A stretch of DNA of 64,000 bases from Galbibacter mesophilus (GTDB taxonomy: Bacteria > Bacteroidota > Bacteroidia > Flavobacteriales > Flavobacteriaceae), in contig NZ_JAMQVC010000003.1 in the NCBI RefSeq assembly GCF_023721415.1, forward strand, positions 310,001 to 374,000. The letters are read 5' to 3'. Shown here in pieces: positions 16,596-26,304 of this stretch. The notes below the pieces were generated by a model, which was not told the DNA's origin, did no database searches, and saw only the letters and a list, made by a program, of their open reading frames with translations. The stretch's first letter is position 1, and each line of letters starts with the position of its first letter. Both the position numbers and the translations under genes were made by a program.

Positions 16596-16934
16596 ATGTC
16601 TGAAATAGATTGGAACGATTTCCAGAAGGTGGAAATGCGTGTGGGTTCTGTGATAAAGGTGGAAGATTTCCCTGAAGCAAAAAATCCAGCATTTAAAATG
16701 TGGATTGATTTTGGAGCTACTATTGGAATCAAAAAAACATCGGCCCAGGTAACCAAACGTTACAACAAGGAAGATTTATTGAATAGACAAGTAATAGCAG
16801 TTGTTAATTTTCCTAAAAAACAAATAGCCAACTTTATGAGTGAGTGCTTGGTAATAGGAGCTGTTGGAGAAGATAATGATGTTACATTACTTTCCCCGGA
16901 TTATAAAGTGGAAAACGGAATTAAAATCGGGTAA
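16596..16934 (+). CDS. csaA: tRNA-binding protein CsaA
   Basis: A 112-residue OB-fold protein of the CsaA/EMAP-II-like family. Characteristic segments are DFQKVEMRVGSVIKVEDFPEA, SAQVTKRYN, VVNFPKKQIANFMSECLVIGA and the C-terminal IKIG. CsaA binds tRNA and has been linked to a chaperone or export role in Bacillus. The ATG at 16596 is preferred over the TTG at 16590. Confidence 0.9.
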   Translation: MSEIDWNDFQKVEMRVGSVIKVEDFPEAKNPAFKMWIDFGATIGIKKTSAQVTKRYNKEDLLNRQVIAVVNFPKKQIANFMSECLVIGAVGEDNDVTLLSPDYKVENGIKIG

Positions 16935-16942
16935 CAAAACAA

Positions 16943-16973
16943 AAAACCGCTCAAAAATAATTTGTGCGGTTTT
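16943..16973. terminator. Shared terminator of csaA and the DUF3276 gene
   Basis: Stem AAAACCGC with GCGGTTTT, extended inward by AAA/TTT, between two convergent genes; T-rich on both strands. Confidence 0.75.
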
Positions 16974-16981
16974 CTATTGTT

Positions 16982-17365
16982 TTATATATCGTCGAAACTA
17001 ATGTCTGTAAATTTCTCGGTAGTAACTCCTACTTTTTCAGCTTCTTCATCCTCTTCAAAATGGTCTTTTTTAAAGTCCTTTTGGTGACGTTCAGAAATTA
17101 CTTCCTCTCCTTTTTCATCGATGATATAATCTATCATCTCTTCCAAATTCTCCTTAAAAGCTGTAAAATCTTCTTTGTAAAGATAGATTTTGTGTTTTTT
17201 GTAGTGGTAAGACCCGTCGTCGTGAGTAAACTTTTTGCTTTCAGTAATAGTTAGGTAATAATCGCCCGCTTTCGTACCTCTAACATCGAAGAAATAGGTT
17301 CTTCTTCCGGCTCTCAACACTTTAGAGAAAATCTCATCTTTCTCTGCAAAACCTTTATCGCTCAT
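16982..17365 (-). CDS. DUF3276 / PUR-alpha-like nucleic-acid-binding protein
   Basis: A 127-residue protein. The PUR-type repeat is recognisable as IFSKVLRAGRRTYFFDVRGTKAGDYYLTITESKK, and an acidic tail follows (EEDEEAEK). This family, frequent in Bacteroidota, resembles eukaryotic PUR-alpha and binds single-stranded DNA/RNA. No operon partner; it is divergent from nothing close and 76 nt from the exporter gene upstream. Confidence 0.88.
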   Translation of the reverse strand: MSDKGFAEKDEIFSKVLRAGRRTYFFDVRGTKAGDYYLTITESKKFTHDDGSYHYKKHKIYLYKEDFTAFKENLEEMIDYIIDEKGEEVISERHQKDFKKDHFEEDEEAEKVGVTTEKFTDISFDDI

Positions 17366-17441
17366 AATCCCTCTAAATTCTTTTTATAATTGTTAACAAA
17401 ATCAAAAATGTGAAAAAAAATGAAATGAAACAACAAATTTT

Positions 17442-19199
17442 CTAGTTTTCTTTTTCAGATAATTGATTTAGGTACAATTCGTGATAGTATCCATTTTGGT
17501 TTATAAGCTGATTATGAGTTCCTTGCTCGGTTATTTTACCGTCCTCAAGTACAATGATTTTATCGGCATTTTTAGCAGATGATATACGGTGACTCACAAT
17601 AATAGTGGTACTTTTTTGGGATACTTCCTTCAGGTTGTTTAATATTTCCTCTTCCGTTTCGGTGTCTACGGCAGATAGGCAATCATCAAACAAATAAATC
17701 TTCGGGTTTTTAAGTAGGGCACGCGCTATGGAAACCCGTTGTTTTTGTCCGCCACTTAACGTAATTCCCCTTTCGCCAAGAACGGTATCATATTTTTTGG
17801 TGAACTCAACAATGTTTTGGTGTACCGCCGCTTTTTTAGCTGCTTTTTCAATGTCTTCCTGTGTGGCATTTTTGTCACCAAACCTAATGTTGTTTTTAAT
17901 GGAGTCTGAAAATAGAAAAGCATCTTGCGGAACCGCACCAATGGCATTCCTCAAGCTATCTAAATTAATTTCCTTAATCGGTTTGCCGTCAATGAGAATA
18001 CTTCCGGAGGTAACATCATACAGCCTACCAATTAAGTCTAACACGGTAGATTTTCCAGCACCCGTTTTCCCGATAATGGCAAAAGTTTCTCCTTCTTCAA
18101 TAGTGAAAGAAACGTCTTTTAGGGCAGTGATATTTGTGTCGTCGTAAGTAAAAGAAACGTTTTTAAATTCAATTCTTCCTTTTATTTCTGAAGGTGTTTC
18201 CGTTGTGTTTTCAATTTCCGGTTGTAAATCCAAGAATTCGTTGATGCGTTTTTGGGAAGCTTCCGCACGTTGTACGATGGAAGTTACCCAACCTACCGTA
18301 GCTACTGGCCAAGTAAGCATGTTTACGTAAATGATGAATTTAAGAATAACACCCGTTGTGGCAATTTCCCCGTTTATATATTGAATACCGCCCACATAGA
18401 TTACAAAAATGTTGCTCACTCCAATAAGAAGCAACATTAGTGGAAAGAACCAAGCATTTACTTTGGCAAGATCCATGTTGGTGTTTTTACCTTCCAAAGC
18501 CAACTCTTCTACCTGTTGGTCGATTCTGGATTCTATTCCGTATGCCTTAATTACCGAAATACCAGAAAACGATTCTTGGGTAAAAGTGGAAAGCTTGGAT
18601 AAATATTGCTGAACAACGGTACTTCTTTTATGTATAATCTTACTAATGTTGTAAATAAGCACCGATAGAATTGGAAGCGGAATAAGCGTATAAGCTGCCA
18701 GTTTTGGTGCCGTGTAAAACATTAATGGTATTACGCACAAGAAAAGGGTGATGGTTTGTATGCTGTAAAGAATGGCTGGTCCTGCGTACATCCGCACTTG
18801 ACTTACATCTTCGCTAATACGGTTCATTAAATCCCCAGTACGGTTTTTCTTGTAAAAATTCAGAGACAACTTTTCGTATTGCTCAAAAACCTCATTCTTC
18901 AAGTCAAATTCGATATATCTGGATATATTAATAATGGTTTGTCGCATTAAAAAAGTAAACAGGGCAGAAAGCGATGCAGAACCTATAATTATTAAAATAT
19001 AGGTAAGAAGTTTGTTTTTTACTTCAGATAAATTACTGTTTTCATTTAAGATATAATTCTCTACTTCGTTCACCGATCGCTCTACATATTCGGGTAAAAC
19101 CAATTTAAAGACGGTGGCAAGAATGGTAATTAATACGCCAATGATTAATTTCCACTTATACTTCTTAAAGAATTTGTTAATATACTTTAGTTCCTTCAT
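17442..19199 (-). CDS. MsbA/MdlB-like ABC exporter (fused permease and ATPase)
   Basis: A 585-residue half-transporter: six hydrophobic helices in the first ~310 residues, then an ATPase domain. The ATPase has Walker A GKTGAGKST (about 376), the signature LSGGQKQRVSIARALL, and Walker B ending IYLFDDCLSAVD. The residue after the Walker B Asp is Asp, not the usual catalytic Glu, as in some heterodimeric exporters; this suggests it may pair with another half-transporter. The H-loop His (IVSHR) is intact. Substrate unknown; lipid or drug export is typical. Confidence 0.9.
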   Translation of the reverse strand: MKELKYINKFFKKYKWKLIIGVLITILATVFKLVLPEYVERSVNEVENYILNENSNLSEVKNKLLTYILIIIGSASLSALFTFLMRQTIINISRYIEFDLKNEVFEQYEKLSLNFYKKNRTGDLMNRISEDVSQVRMYAGPAILYSIQTITLFLCVIPLMFYTAPKLAAYTLIPLPILSVLIYNISKIIHKRSTVVQQYLSKLSTFTQESFSGISVIKAYGIESRIDQQVEELALEGKNTNMDLAKVNAWFFPLMLLLIGVSNIFVIYVGGIQYINGEIATTGVILKFIIYVNMLTWPVATVGWVTSIVQRAEASQKRINEFLDLQPEIENTTETPSEIKGRIEFKNVSFTYDDTNITALKDVSFTIEEGETFAIIGKTGAGKSTVLDLIGRLYDVTSGSILIDGKPIKEINLDSLRNAIGAVPQDAFLFSDSIKNNIRFGDKNATQEDIEKAAKKAAVHQNIVEFTKKYDTVLGERGITLSGGQKQRVSIARALLKNPKIYLFDDCLSAVDTETEEEILNNLKEVSQKSTTIIVSHRISSAKNADKIIVLEDGKITEQGTHNQLINQNGYYHELYLNQLSEKEN

Positions 19200-19276
19200 T
19201 ACTTTTCTCGAAAATCGATTTTTTTAATAAATCCTCAATATGAACGCTAATTTTAGCATTGATATTGAAATATTCT

Positions 19277-19284
19277 TATTTTTG
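19277..19284 (+). promoter_or_regulatory. -7 promoter box for leucine dehydrogenase gene
   Basis: TATTTTTG matches TAnnTTTG and lies 48 nt before the ATG at 19333. It also argues against the in-frame ATG at 19240, which would lie upstream of the promoter. Confidence 0.5.
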
Positions 19285-19332
19285 CACTGTTTAATTGACG
19301 ATATTAAAATTCAATCAAAAATAGAAATTAAG

Positions 19333-20436
19333 ATGGTTTCAGAAATTATAGCTCCGACAGAACTTAAAAAAGTTGATCCGGTTTTCGGTCAACTTTCTTT
19401 TAACGATCATGAGCAAATTGTTTTTTGTAACGACAAAGATACAGGATTAAAAGCAATAATTGGGATACATAACACAGTTTTGGGTCCGGCACTTGGTGGT
19501 ACCAGAATGTGGAATTATGAGAACGAATGGGAGGCGTTAAACGATGTGCTTCGCTTGTCACGTGGTATGACTTACAAGTCGGCTATCACAGGGTTAAACC
19601 TTGGTGGTGGAAAAGCGGTTATTATCGGAGATGCCAAAACCCAGAAAAATCCAGAATTGATGAAGCGCTTTGGGGAGTTTGTACATTCCTTAAGTGGAAA
19701 ATACATTACTGCGGAAGATGTAGGTATGGAAACAGCAGATATGGATACCGTACGAGAGGTTACACCTTATGTTACCGGTATTTCCGAAGAAAAAGGAGGA
19801 GCCGGAAACCCATCACCAATTACCGCTTATGGTGTTTTTATGGGAATGAAAGCCGCTGCGAAATATCAGTTTGGAGACGATAGTTTAGAAGATAAAAAAG
19901 TATTAGTACAAGGAGTAGGGCACGTTGGTGAAACTTTAGTAGATCATTTATATAATGAAGGTGCTCAATTGTTTATTTCCGATATCAATGAAGAGCGATT
20001 ATTTGAATTAGCGAAAAAGTATAAAGCGACCATTGTACCAGGGAATGAAATTTTCAACCATCAGCTAGACGTGTATGCTCCTTGTGCGTTAGGTGCTACT
20101 ATTAACGATGCTACCGTAAATGCCATAAATGCTAAGATTGTAGCCGGTGCGGCAAACAACCAATTGGCAGACGAGAAAATCCACGGAGCTATATTGAAGG
20201 AGAGAGGGATTGCCTATGCACCCGACTTCTTGATTAATGCTGGTGGAATTATAAATGTGTATGCAGAGTTAGAAGGATATGATAAAAAAGAAATCCTTCG
20301 CAAAACAGAAAATATCTACCAAACAACCTTGGATATTTTCAGTCATGCAGACAACAATAATTGCACTACACATGCGTCTGCTTTACAGCTTGCGCAAAAC
20401 CGTATTGACGCTAGAAAATTAGCTGGAAAAAAATAA
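19333..20436 (+). CDS. Leucine dehydrogenase (Glu/Leu/Phe/Val dehydrogenase family)
   Basis: A 367-residue NAD-dependent amino-acid dehydrogenase. It has the glycine-rich substrate region GPALGGTRMW, the catalytic Lys segment GLNLGGGKAVIIGD, AEDVGMETADMD, and the Rossmann motif VQGVGHVGETL. It interconverts branched-chain L-amino acids with 2-oxo acids and ammonia. The length fits leucine dehydrogenase (about 364). HMG-CoA lyase (leucine degradation) is encoded about 6.5 kb away but not in the same operon. Confidence 0.9.
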   Translation: MVSEIIAPTELKKVDPVFGQLSFNDHEQIVFCNDKDTGLKAIIGIHNTVLGPALGGTRMWNYENEWEALNDVLRLSRGMTYKSAITGLNLGGGKAVIIGDAKTQKNPELMKRFGEFVHSLSGKYITAEDVGMETADMDTVREVTPYVTGISEEKGGAGNPSPITAYGVFMGMKAAAKYQFGDDSLEDKKVLVQGVGHVGETLVDHLYNEGAQLFISDINEERLFELAKKYKATIVPGNEIFNHQLDVYAPCALGATINDATVNAINAKIVAGAANNQLADEKIHGAILKERGIAYAPDFLINAGGIINVYAELEGYDKKEILRKTENIYQTTLDIFSHADNNNCTTHASALQLAQNRIDARKLAGKK

Positions 20437-20476
20437 GCGGTTTCTAAGAGAATATCCAAAATAGTACTATTTTTGC

Positions 20477-20510
20477 AGGGCGAAAGAAAAAAATCTTTCG
20501 CCCTTATTTT
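20477..20510 (+). terminator. Terminator of leucine dehydrogenase gene
   Basis: An 11-bp perfect stem (AGGGCGAAAGA with TCTTTCGCCCT), 6-nt loop, then TATTTTTT, 40 nt after the stop codon. Confidence 0.85.
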
Positions 20511-20559
20511 TTAGGCTCGCTGAGCATTTAAAATTGGGGTAAAAAAAATAAATAGTAGT

Positions 20560-20580
20560 GCGCTCTTTTTTTAAGAGCGC
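20560..20580 (+). promoter_or_regulatory. Hairpin immediately upstream of nusB
   Basis: An 8-bp perfect stem (GCGCTCTT with AAGAGCGC) around five T, ending 21 nt before the nusB ATG. It lacks a T-run on the plus strand, so it is not a good terminator; it may be a leader structure. Confidence 0.4.
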
Positions 20581-20601
20581 TAAAAAGTAAGTTCTTTAGG
20601 C

Positions 20602-21543
20602 ATGTTAACAAGAAGACACATCAGGGTTAAGGTAATGCAATCCATTTATGCATTCACACAATCACAAAACACTGATTTAGGTAAAGAAGAAAAATTTTTA
20701 TCATCCAGCATGGAGAATATGTACAACTTGTACTTAACGCTCTTGAGCCTGCTGGTAGAAATACAAAAAATGGCTGATGAACAGCTTACACTCTCTCAAA
20801 AAAAATACCTTGCCACCAAGGAAGAAAAGAATCCGAAAAGAAAATTTGTAGATAATCCAGTACTGCTTAAGTTAGTAAATGATGCTATTTTGGCTGAAAA
20901 ACTTGAAAATCGCGGTATTAGCTGGGAGTTGGATGAAGAGTATGTAAAAATTATTTACAAAGCTATTTTGGAAAGTGAAATCTACGCTGAATATTTAGCC
21001 AAGGACACCACCGATTTTAAAGATGATAAAAAGGTGATTATCGACCTTTTTCAAAAAGTAATCGCACCAAATGAAAAGCTATACGAGTATATTGAAGATA
21101 AAAAACTTACTTGGGTAGATGACCTTCCTTTAGTGAACACGTTGTTGTTGAAAATGATTAAAAAGCTGAAAGGTGATGCTGCTGAGAATTATTTCCATCC
21201 TTCTTTATTTAAAGATGACGATGATAAACTTTTTGCAAGCCTATTGTTCAAGAAAACCATTTTGAATGATGAAAGAATTCAACAGGAAATAGAAGGCAAA
21301 ACTCCCAACTGGGATACCGATAGAATTGCAGATCTAGATGCTATATTATTGAAAATGGCTATCTGCGAATTTCTTAAATTTCCATCCATTCCGGTGAAAG
21401 TTACTATAAATGAGTATTTGGAAATAGCGAAAGAGTACAGTACTCCAAAAAGTAGTATTTTTATCAATGGAATTCTTGATAAATTGGTAAAAGAATATCA
21501 AGCAAATAATTCGTTAAATAAGTCGGGTAGGGGGTTGATGTAA
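20602..21543 (+). CDS. nusB: Transcription antitermination factor NusB (long form)
   Basis: A 313-residue protein. The N-terminus MLTRRHIRVKVMQSIYAF and the C-terminal domain (LDAILLKMAICEFLKFPSIPVKVTINEYLEIAKEYSTPKSSIFINGILDKL) match NusB. The middle is expanded relative to the 139-residue E. coli protein, which is usual in Bacteroidota. NusB binds boxA RNA with NusE in rRNA antitermination. DUF1573 and yajC genes follow, a common arrangement in this phylum, here with a separate promoter. Confidence 0.93.
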   Translation: MLTRRHIRVKVMQSIYAFTQSQNTDLGKEEKFLSSSMENMYNLYLTLLSLLVEIQKMADEQLTLSQKKYLATKEEKNPKRKFVDNPVLLKLVNDAILAEKLENRGISWELDEEYVKIIYKAILESEIYAEYLAKDTTDFKDDKKVIIDLFQKVIAPNEKLYEYIEDKKLTWVDDLPLVNTLLLKMIKKLKGDAAENYFHPSLFKDDDDKLFASLLFKKTILNDERIQQEIEGKTPNWDTDRIADLDAILLKMAICEFLKFPSIPVKVTINEYLEIAKEYSTPKSSIFINGILDKLVKEYQANNSLNKSGRGLM

Positions 21544-21554
21544 AAAAATATTCT

Positions 21555-21562
21555 TACTTTTG
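21555..21562 (+). promoter_or_regulatory. -7 promoter box for DUF1573-yajC
   Basis: TACTTTTG (TAnnTTTG type) directly after the nusB stop, 73 nt before the DUF1573 ATG. Confidence 0.45.
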
Positions 21563-21635
21563 AAGCTTATATTGTAACGGAAAATTAAGAAGAAAACGCA
21601 AATTAATAACCACTCATAATTTAAATCATTTAACG

Positions 21636-22103
21636 ATGAAAAAAGTATTTTTATTAGCGACTATGGCTGTGGCGCTTAGCTTTACCGCATGTAAAGACAA
21701 CAAAGCTGCAGATAAGGTAGATTCTGAAAATGTAGCAAAGGCTGAAGAGCGGGATCAAGCTGCTAAGAAATTGCCTGTAATGAAATTTGAAGAAACTGAA
21801 CACGATTTCGGTAATATCCCACAAGGACAAACTGTAGAGAAAGTGTTTAAGTTTACCAATACGGGAGATGCTCCTTTGGTTATTACAGATGCCAAAAGTA
21901 GTTGTGGGTGTACTATTCCTGAAAAACCGGAAGAACCAGTTGCACCAGGGGAAACAGGAGAGATTCTTGTAAAATACAATGGTAGCGGTAAGAATCAAGT
22001 AACAAAAACAATTACGATTACTGCCAATACTGAAAAAGGTACGGAACAATTAAAAATCAAAGCTTTTGTAGAAGCAGCAGATTCTGCAGCGCCAAAAGCA
22101 TAA
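21636..22103 (+). CDS. DUF1573 lipoprotein
   Basis: A 155-residue protein with a lipoprotein signal (ALSFTACKDNK) and one DUF1573 immunoglobulin-like domain: FEETEHDFGNIPQGQTVEKVFKFTNTGDAPLVI, then the hallmark SSCGCTIPE. It is probably a periplasmic or surface lipoprotein of unknown function. yajC follows after 10 nt, so the two are co-transcribed. Confidence 0.88.
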   Translation: MKKVFLLATMAVALSFTACKDNKAADKVDSENVAKAEERDQAAKKLPVMKFEETEHDFGNIPQGQTVEKVFKFTNTGDAPLVITDAKSSCGCTIPEKPEEPVAPGETGEILVKYNGSGKNQVTKTITITANTEKGTEQLKIKAFVEAADSAAPKA

Positions 22104-22113
22104 ATACAACTTA

Positions 22114-22407
22114 ATGGAAGCATTACAACAATTTGCCCCTTTTATTTTAATCTTTGCCGTGATGTATTTTTTTATGATACGTCCGCAAATTAAAAAACAG
22201 AAACAAGAAAAGAAATTTGCACAAGAGTTAAAGCGCGGAGATCGTGTAATTACTAAAAGTGGATTGCACGGAAAAATAGTAGATCTAAACAATGATACTA
22301 CTTGCGTAATTGAAACGATGGCTGGAAAAATGAAGTTTGAGCGTTCTGCACTTTCTTTAGAGCTTTCGCAGAAATTAAACGCACCTGCTACGCCTGCAAA
22401 GAAATAA
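22114..22407 (+). CDS. yajC: Preprotein translocase accessory subunit YajC
   Basis: A 97-residue protein with one N-terminal membrane helix (FILIFAVMYFFMIRPQ) and the YajC cytoplasmic domain (KRGDRVITKSGLHGKIVDLNND). YajC associates with SecDF in protein export. Confidence 0.93.
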   Translation: MEALQQFAPFILIFAVMYFFMIRPQIKKQKQEKKFAQELKRGDRVITKSGLHGKIVDLNNDTTCVIETMAGKMKFERSALSLELSQKLNAPATPAKK

Positions 22408-22410
22408 TTG

Positions 22411-22590
22411 AAACCCAAATCCCGAAAGCCGCAGGTGGCGCATCGGGATTTGCTAGTTGAAATTACCCCGACCGTATGCGTCGGGGTCTTTTTTTTACAG
22501 AAGGAAGTTCCCATACAAACCCCAAAAGGCAAAAGTGCATTTGGATTTGTTGGTTGAATAAGCTCCTACTTATGGCAGGGTCTTTTTTCC
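22411..22590. repeat. Degenerate tandem duplication of a terminator unit
   Basis: Two diverged units of about 85-90 bp (22411-22496 and 22510-22590) share the order CCCA-A, GCAT--GGATTTG, GTTGAA, and GGGTCTTTTTT. The first keeps a GC-rich perfect stem, the second has lost most pairing. Confidence 0.5.
22465..22495 (+). terminator. Terminator of DUF1573-yajC
   Basis: An 8-bp stem (ACCCCGAC with GTCGGGGT), 7-nt loop, then a long T-run. It is the right half of a duplicated unit (see the repeat at 22411-22590). Confidence 0.85.
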
Positions 22591-22634
22591 GAATTTTAAG
22601 AGGCTAGGGTTAATTCCAATGGCATTCGCAGGAA

Positions 22635-23225
22635 TTACTTTTTGTATTTATCGTTCAATCCAACACCGTTTAAAATCATTGGAATGATTTTGTCAATGCG
22701 ACTTACCTTAGTTGCTTCCCTTTTTGCAGATTCTATATATTCGTGATACTCGTTTTGCTTTCCTGGAGTTAGCTTTTTAAAATTTGCTTTCAGGTTTTCA
22801 TCGCTGGATAATTTGTTTTTTAGCATTTCAGAAATCACCTTTTTCTTCTTCGGAATAACAACCTCCTTGCCTTCCTTTTGATTTTGGATAGCTTCAGCAA
22901 TGTACTCAGCAACCAAATTCTTGTCAATTTCAGAAATTGATTGAAACCGCCATTGACGTTGTGCAACCGTTATTCCCTCTTGAGCATTCATGAGCATATT
23001 GGCACGGTCTTTAAGCAAGGCACCATTAAAAAACCATAAACCAACGTGGTTTTTAAACGCTGCCAAACCAACCACGTTTTTATTTTTTATGGTGTACGTT
23101 GGAATTCCCCATTTAATGGTTTCTGTAAGTTCTGTATCAATCAAAATAGAACGTAACAGGGTTAATTCGCTTATCCATTCAGGATGGTTTTGCAGATACT
23201 CGTCTGCTGTGTTAATCTTCATCAT
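22635..23225 (-). CDS. YdeI/OmpD-associated family protein (DUF1801 domain)
   Basis: A 196-residue soluble protein. The N-terminal DUF1801 domain includes [39 protein letters not shown]. The C-terminal part [34 protein letters not shown] is the YdeI-type helical segment. Function is unknown. Its start overlaps the end of pepT by 14 nt, so it is translationally coupled to it. Confidence 0.88.
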   Translation of the reverse strand: MMKINTADEYLQNHPEWISELTLLRSILIDTELTETIKWGIPTYTIKNKNVVGLAAFKNHVGLWFFNGALLKDRANMLMNAQEGITVAQRQWRFQSISEIDKNLVAEYIAEAIQNQKEGKEVVIPKKKKVISEMLKNKLSSDENLKANFKKLTPGKQNEYHEYIESAKREATKVSRIDKIIPMILNGVGLNDKYKK

Positions 23226-24450
23226 TATAATATTTAGCGGTTAGCTCTACAATTTTCACAATAACATCCGTAGCTCTTTTCATGCTTTCTACGGGAACAT
23301 ACTCATACCTTCCGTGGAAATTGTGACCGCCTGCAAAAATATTCGGACAAGGAAGTCCCATGTACGAAAGTTGCGACCCATCGGTACCACCGCGAATAGG
23401 TTTAATAATGGGTTCTATCTCTAAATCGAGCATGGCTTGTTCTGCAATATCTACGATATGCATTACCGGCTCAATTTTTTCTTTCATATTATAATATTGA
23501 TCATTAATCTCCAAAGTAATAATTTTTCCAAATCGATCGGTGAAATCACTTATAATACGTTCTAAAAGTTCTTTTCGGGCATCAAATTTATCGCGGTCAT
23601 GATCTCTTATGATACCATTTATTTCTGCATGTTCCACATTCCCATTAAAATCATAAAAATGAAAAAAACCTTCTCGGTGATGTGTAAACTGAGGCATTTC
23701 CTTTTTAGGCATCATGGAAAGAATTTCCGTAGCTATAGTTATAGCGTTTACCATTTTTCCTTTGGCATAGCCGGGATGAACACTTTTACCTTTTACGGTT
23801 ATTTTTACACCCGCTGCGTTAAAGTTTTCGTATTCCAGTTCTCCAATTTGGGAGCCATCCATGGTGTATGCCCACTTGGCGCCAAATTTCTTTACATCAA
23901 ATTTGTGTGCGCCCCTGCCAATTTCTTCATCGGGGGTAAAAGCAACCCGCACGGGTCCATGATGAATGTGTGGATTGTTTATTAAATATTCCATGGCGGT
24001 AACAATTTCTGTAATACCCGCTTTGTCATCGGCGCCCAGAAGGGTAGTTCCATCCGTTGTTATAATCGTTTGCCCTTTGTATTGTTTTAAATCATCAAAA
24101 TAGTTGGGGGAGAGGACAATATTTTGCTCTTCATTCAAGATAATATCGCCGCCATCATAGTTTTCTACAATTTGCGGATTAACATTGGTGCCACTAAAAT
24201 CTGGCGACGTATCGAAATGCGAGATAAATCCAATAGTAGGCACTTCCCGATTGATGTTGGAAGGCAGCGTAGCCATTACGTACGCATTCTCATCAATAGT
24301 TACATCTTCCATACCGATGGTCTTTAGTTCCTCGGCTAGTTTACGGGCAAGATTCCACTGTTTTTCTGTACTGGGGGTGGTATCACTATTGGGGTCTGAT
24401 TGAGTGTCTATCTTAACGTAACTGATAAATCGGTCGATGATATTTTGCAT
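23212..24450 (-). CDS. pepT: Tripeptide aminopeptidase PepT
   Basis: A 412-residue M20-family dizinc peptidase. Metal-site segments are [42 protein letters not shown] and [22 protein letters not shown]. It removes the N-terminal residue from tripeptides in the cytoplasm. First gene of a two-gene unit with the YdeI-like gene. Confidence 0.95.
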   Translation of the reverse strand: MQNIIDRFISYVKIDTQSDPNSDTTPSTEKQWNLARKLAEELKTIGMEDVTIDENAYVMATLPSNINREVPTIGFISHFDTSPDFSGTNVNPQIVENYDGGDIILNEEQNIVLSPNYFDDLKQYKGQTIITTDGTTLLGADDKAGITEIVTAMEYLINNPHIHHGPVRVAFTPDEEIGRGAHKFDVKKFGAKWAYTMDGSQIGELEYENFNAAGVKITVKGKSVHPGYAKGKMVNAITIATEILSMMPKKEMPQFTHHREGFFHFYDFNGNVEHAEINGIIRDHDRDKFDARKELLERIISDFTDRFGKIITLEINDQYYNMKEKIEPVMHIVDIAEQAMLDLEIEPIIKPIRGGTDGSQLSYMGLPCPNIFAGGHNFHGRYEYVPVESMKRATDVIVKIVELTAKYYNDED

Positions 24451-24561
24451 AGCGTAGTTTTTTTCAAAAATAACACAATAGTTTAAATGTTTTAAAATAG
24501 ATCAAGGTTAAGATATTTAAATTAATTCGGTAAAAAGAAGAATTAGATTTTCTAGATTAAT

Positions 24562-24569
24562 TATTTTTG
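24562..24569 (+). promoter_or_regulatory. -7 promoter box for pyrD
   Basis: TATTTTTG (TAnnTTTG type), 16 nt before the pyrD ATG. Confidence 0.5.
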
Positions 24570-24585
24570 CGCAAACAAGCATTCC

Positions 24586-25608
24586 ATGTATAAATCGCTC
24601 ATAAGACCCATTTTTTTTCTTTTTGATCCAGAGAACGTTCATCATTTCACTTTTTCAGCCATAAAATTTATTCATAAAATTCCGGGCGTACCTTCCTTGA
24701 TTCGGTCTTGCTTCAAATTGAACGATCCAAAATTGGAAAGAGAGGTATTCGGATTAAAATTCCCTAATCCAGTAGGTTTGGCGGCTGGTTTCGATAAAGA
24801 CGCTAAACTCTACAAAGAACTTTCTAATTTTGGTTTTGGGTTTATTGAAATCGGGACGCTAACACCAAAATCGCAGCCAGGCAATCCAAGAAAGCGGTTG
24901 TTTAGATTGATAGAAGACAAAGCTATTGTGAACCGAATGGGGTTTAATAATGGTGGTGTGGAAGAAGCCGTGGAGCGTTTGAAAAAGAATAACAATGTAC
25001 TCATTGGAGGTAATATCGGGAAGAATAAAATAACCCCAAATGAGAGTGCCGTTGAAGATTATAAAATTTGTTTTGAAGCTCTTTATCCTTATGTTGATTA
25101 TTTTGTAGTGAACGTAAGTTCCCCGAATACGCCAAATTTGAGGGCGTTACAGGATAAAGAACCGTTAACGGAATTACTGCAAACACTGCAATTGCTTAAC
25201 GAAAAGCAGGAAAAAACAAAGCCTATACTATTAAAAATCGCTCCAGATCTTAGCGATGATCAATTATTGGATATTGTTGACATAGTAAAAGAGACCAAAA
25301 TAGCAGGTGTTATCGCTACCAATACCACCATAAGTCGTGAAGGCTTGTCTTCTGAAAACAAAGAAGAAGCGGGAGGAATGAGTGGAGCACCGTTAGCTAA
25401 AAGAGCTACAGAGGTTATCCGTTTTTTAGCTGAAAAAAGTGCTGGTGCTTTTCCTATAATTGGTGTTGGTGGAATTAATTCCCCAGAAGATGCTTTGGAG
25501 AAACTGAATGCAGGAGCAGCCTTGGTACAAATTTATACCGGATTTATTTATGAAGGTCCGCTACTAATAAAAAGGATCAACAAGGCAATTTTGAAACAAC
25601 AGTCCTAA
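24586..25608 (+). CDS. pyrD: Dihydroorotate dehydrogenase (quinone), class 2
   Basis: A 340-residue FMN enzyme of pyrimidine synthesis. The N-terminal helical extension of class 2 enzymes precedes the barrel, so it docks on the inner membrane and uses quinone. Motifs: [40 protein letters not shown] (catalytic Ser), IATNTTISR and IPI-type [19 protein letters not shown]. The stop codon is followed at once by the TTG start of the LysE gene. Confidence 0.95.
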   Translation: MYKSLIRPIFFLFDPENVHHFTFSAIKFIHKIPGVPSLIRSCFKLNDPKLEREVFGLKFPNPVGLAAGFDKDAKLYKELSNFGFGFIEIGTLTPKSQPGNPRKRLFRLIEDKAIVNRMGFNNGGVEEAVERLKKNNNVLIGGNIGKNKITPNESAVEDYKICFEALYPYVDYFVVNVSSPNTPNLRALQDKEPLTELLQTLQLLNEKQEKTKPILLKIAPDLSDDQLLDIVDIVKETKIAGVIATNTTISREGLSSENKEEAGGMSGAPLAKRATEVIRFLAEKSAGAFPIIGVGGINSPEDALEKLNAGAALVQIYTGFIYEGPLLIKRINKAILKQQS

Positions 25609-26226
25609 TTGAGCCTTGAAGTTTTATACGGCTTTGTTTTGGCAACGGCAGCATTGGCTATAGCTCCGGGTCCGGATAATATTTATGTGCTTATGCAAAG
25701 TATGGTACATGGAGTGAAAAGTGGTTTGGCCACGGTAGTCGGACTCATGTCGGGTTGTATCATTCACACCACTTTGGTTGCTTTTGGTGTTTCGGCAGTT
25801 ATAAAAAATTCACCTATTCTGTTTACGCTATTAAAGATTGCCGGGGCTTGTTATCTGTTGTTTTTGGCTTACAAAGTGTATAAAAGTAGTGGTGAAATTG
25901 AAACAAGCGAGGTGCAAGTTCCAAAGAAATCCCATGCCGCTTTGTTTAAGCAAGGTTTTATAATGAATGTACTTAATCCAAAAGTTTCTATTTTCTTTTT
26001 GGCTTTTTTTCCTGGATTTCTATTCAGTAAAACACTTGATCCCGTTTGGCAATTTTACATGCTTGGTGCTATATTTATAATGGTATCCTTTGTAATTTTC
26101 TCCTTGATTGCTCTTTTGGCCGGAAAATTATCTCATTTTTTATCAGTAAACAAAAGTACTGGTAAGGTTTTAAAATGGATGCAAATAATTGTTTTTGTGG
26201 GGATTGCTATCTTTCTCTTTTTATAA
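25609..26226 (+). CDS. LysE/RhtB-family amino-acid exporter
   Basis: A 205-residue membrane protein with about six hydrophobic helices and the family N-terminus AIAPGPDNIYVLMQS, plus NPKVSIFFLAFFPGF. Family members export amino acids; the substrate is unknown. The start is a TTG placed directly after the pyrD stop (TAATTG). TTG-AGC-CTT-GAA gives the MSLE start typical of the family, and no in-frame ATG precedes the first helix. Confidence 0.88.
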   Translation: MSLEVLYGFVLATAALAIAPGPDNIYVLMQSMVHGVKSGLATVVGLMSGCIIHTTLVAFGVSAVIKNSPILFTLLKIAGACYLLFLAYKVYKSSGEIETSEVQVPKKSHAALFKQGFIMNVLNPKVSIFFLAFFPGFLFSKTLDPVWQFYMLGAIFIMVSFVIFSLIALLAGKLSHFLSVNKSTGKVLKWMQIIVFVGIAIFLFL

Positions 26227-26304
26227 AAAAATCCTTCTTAGCAGAAAGCTAAAACACTTGTGTAAGCAGGGTAGGTTCTGTACCTTTGATTTAAAGCGTT
26301 TATT

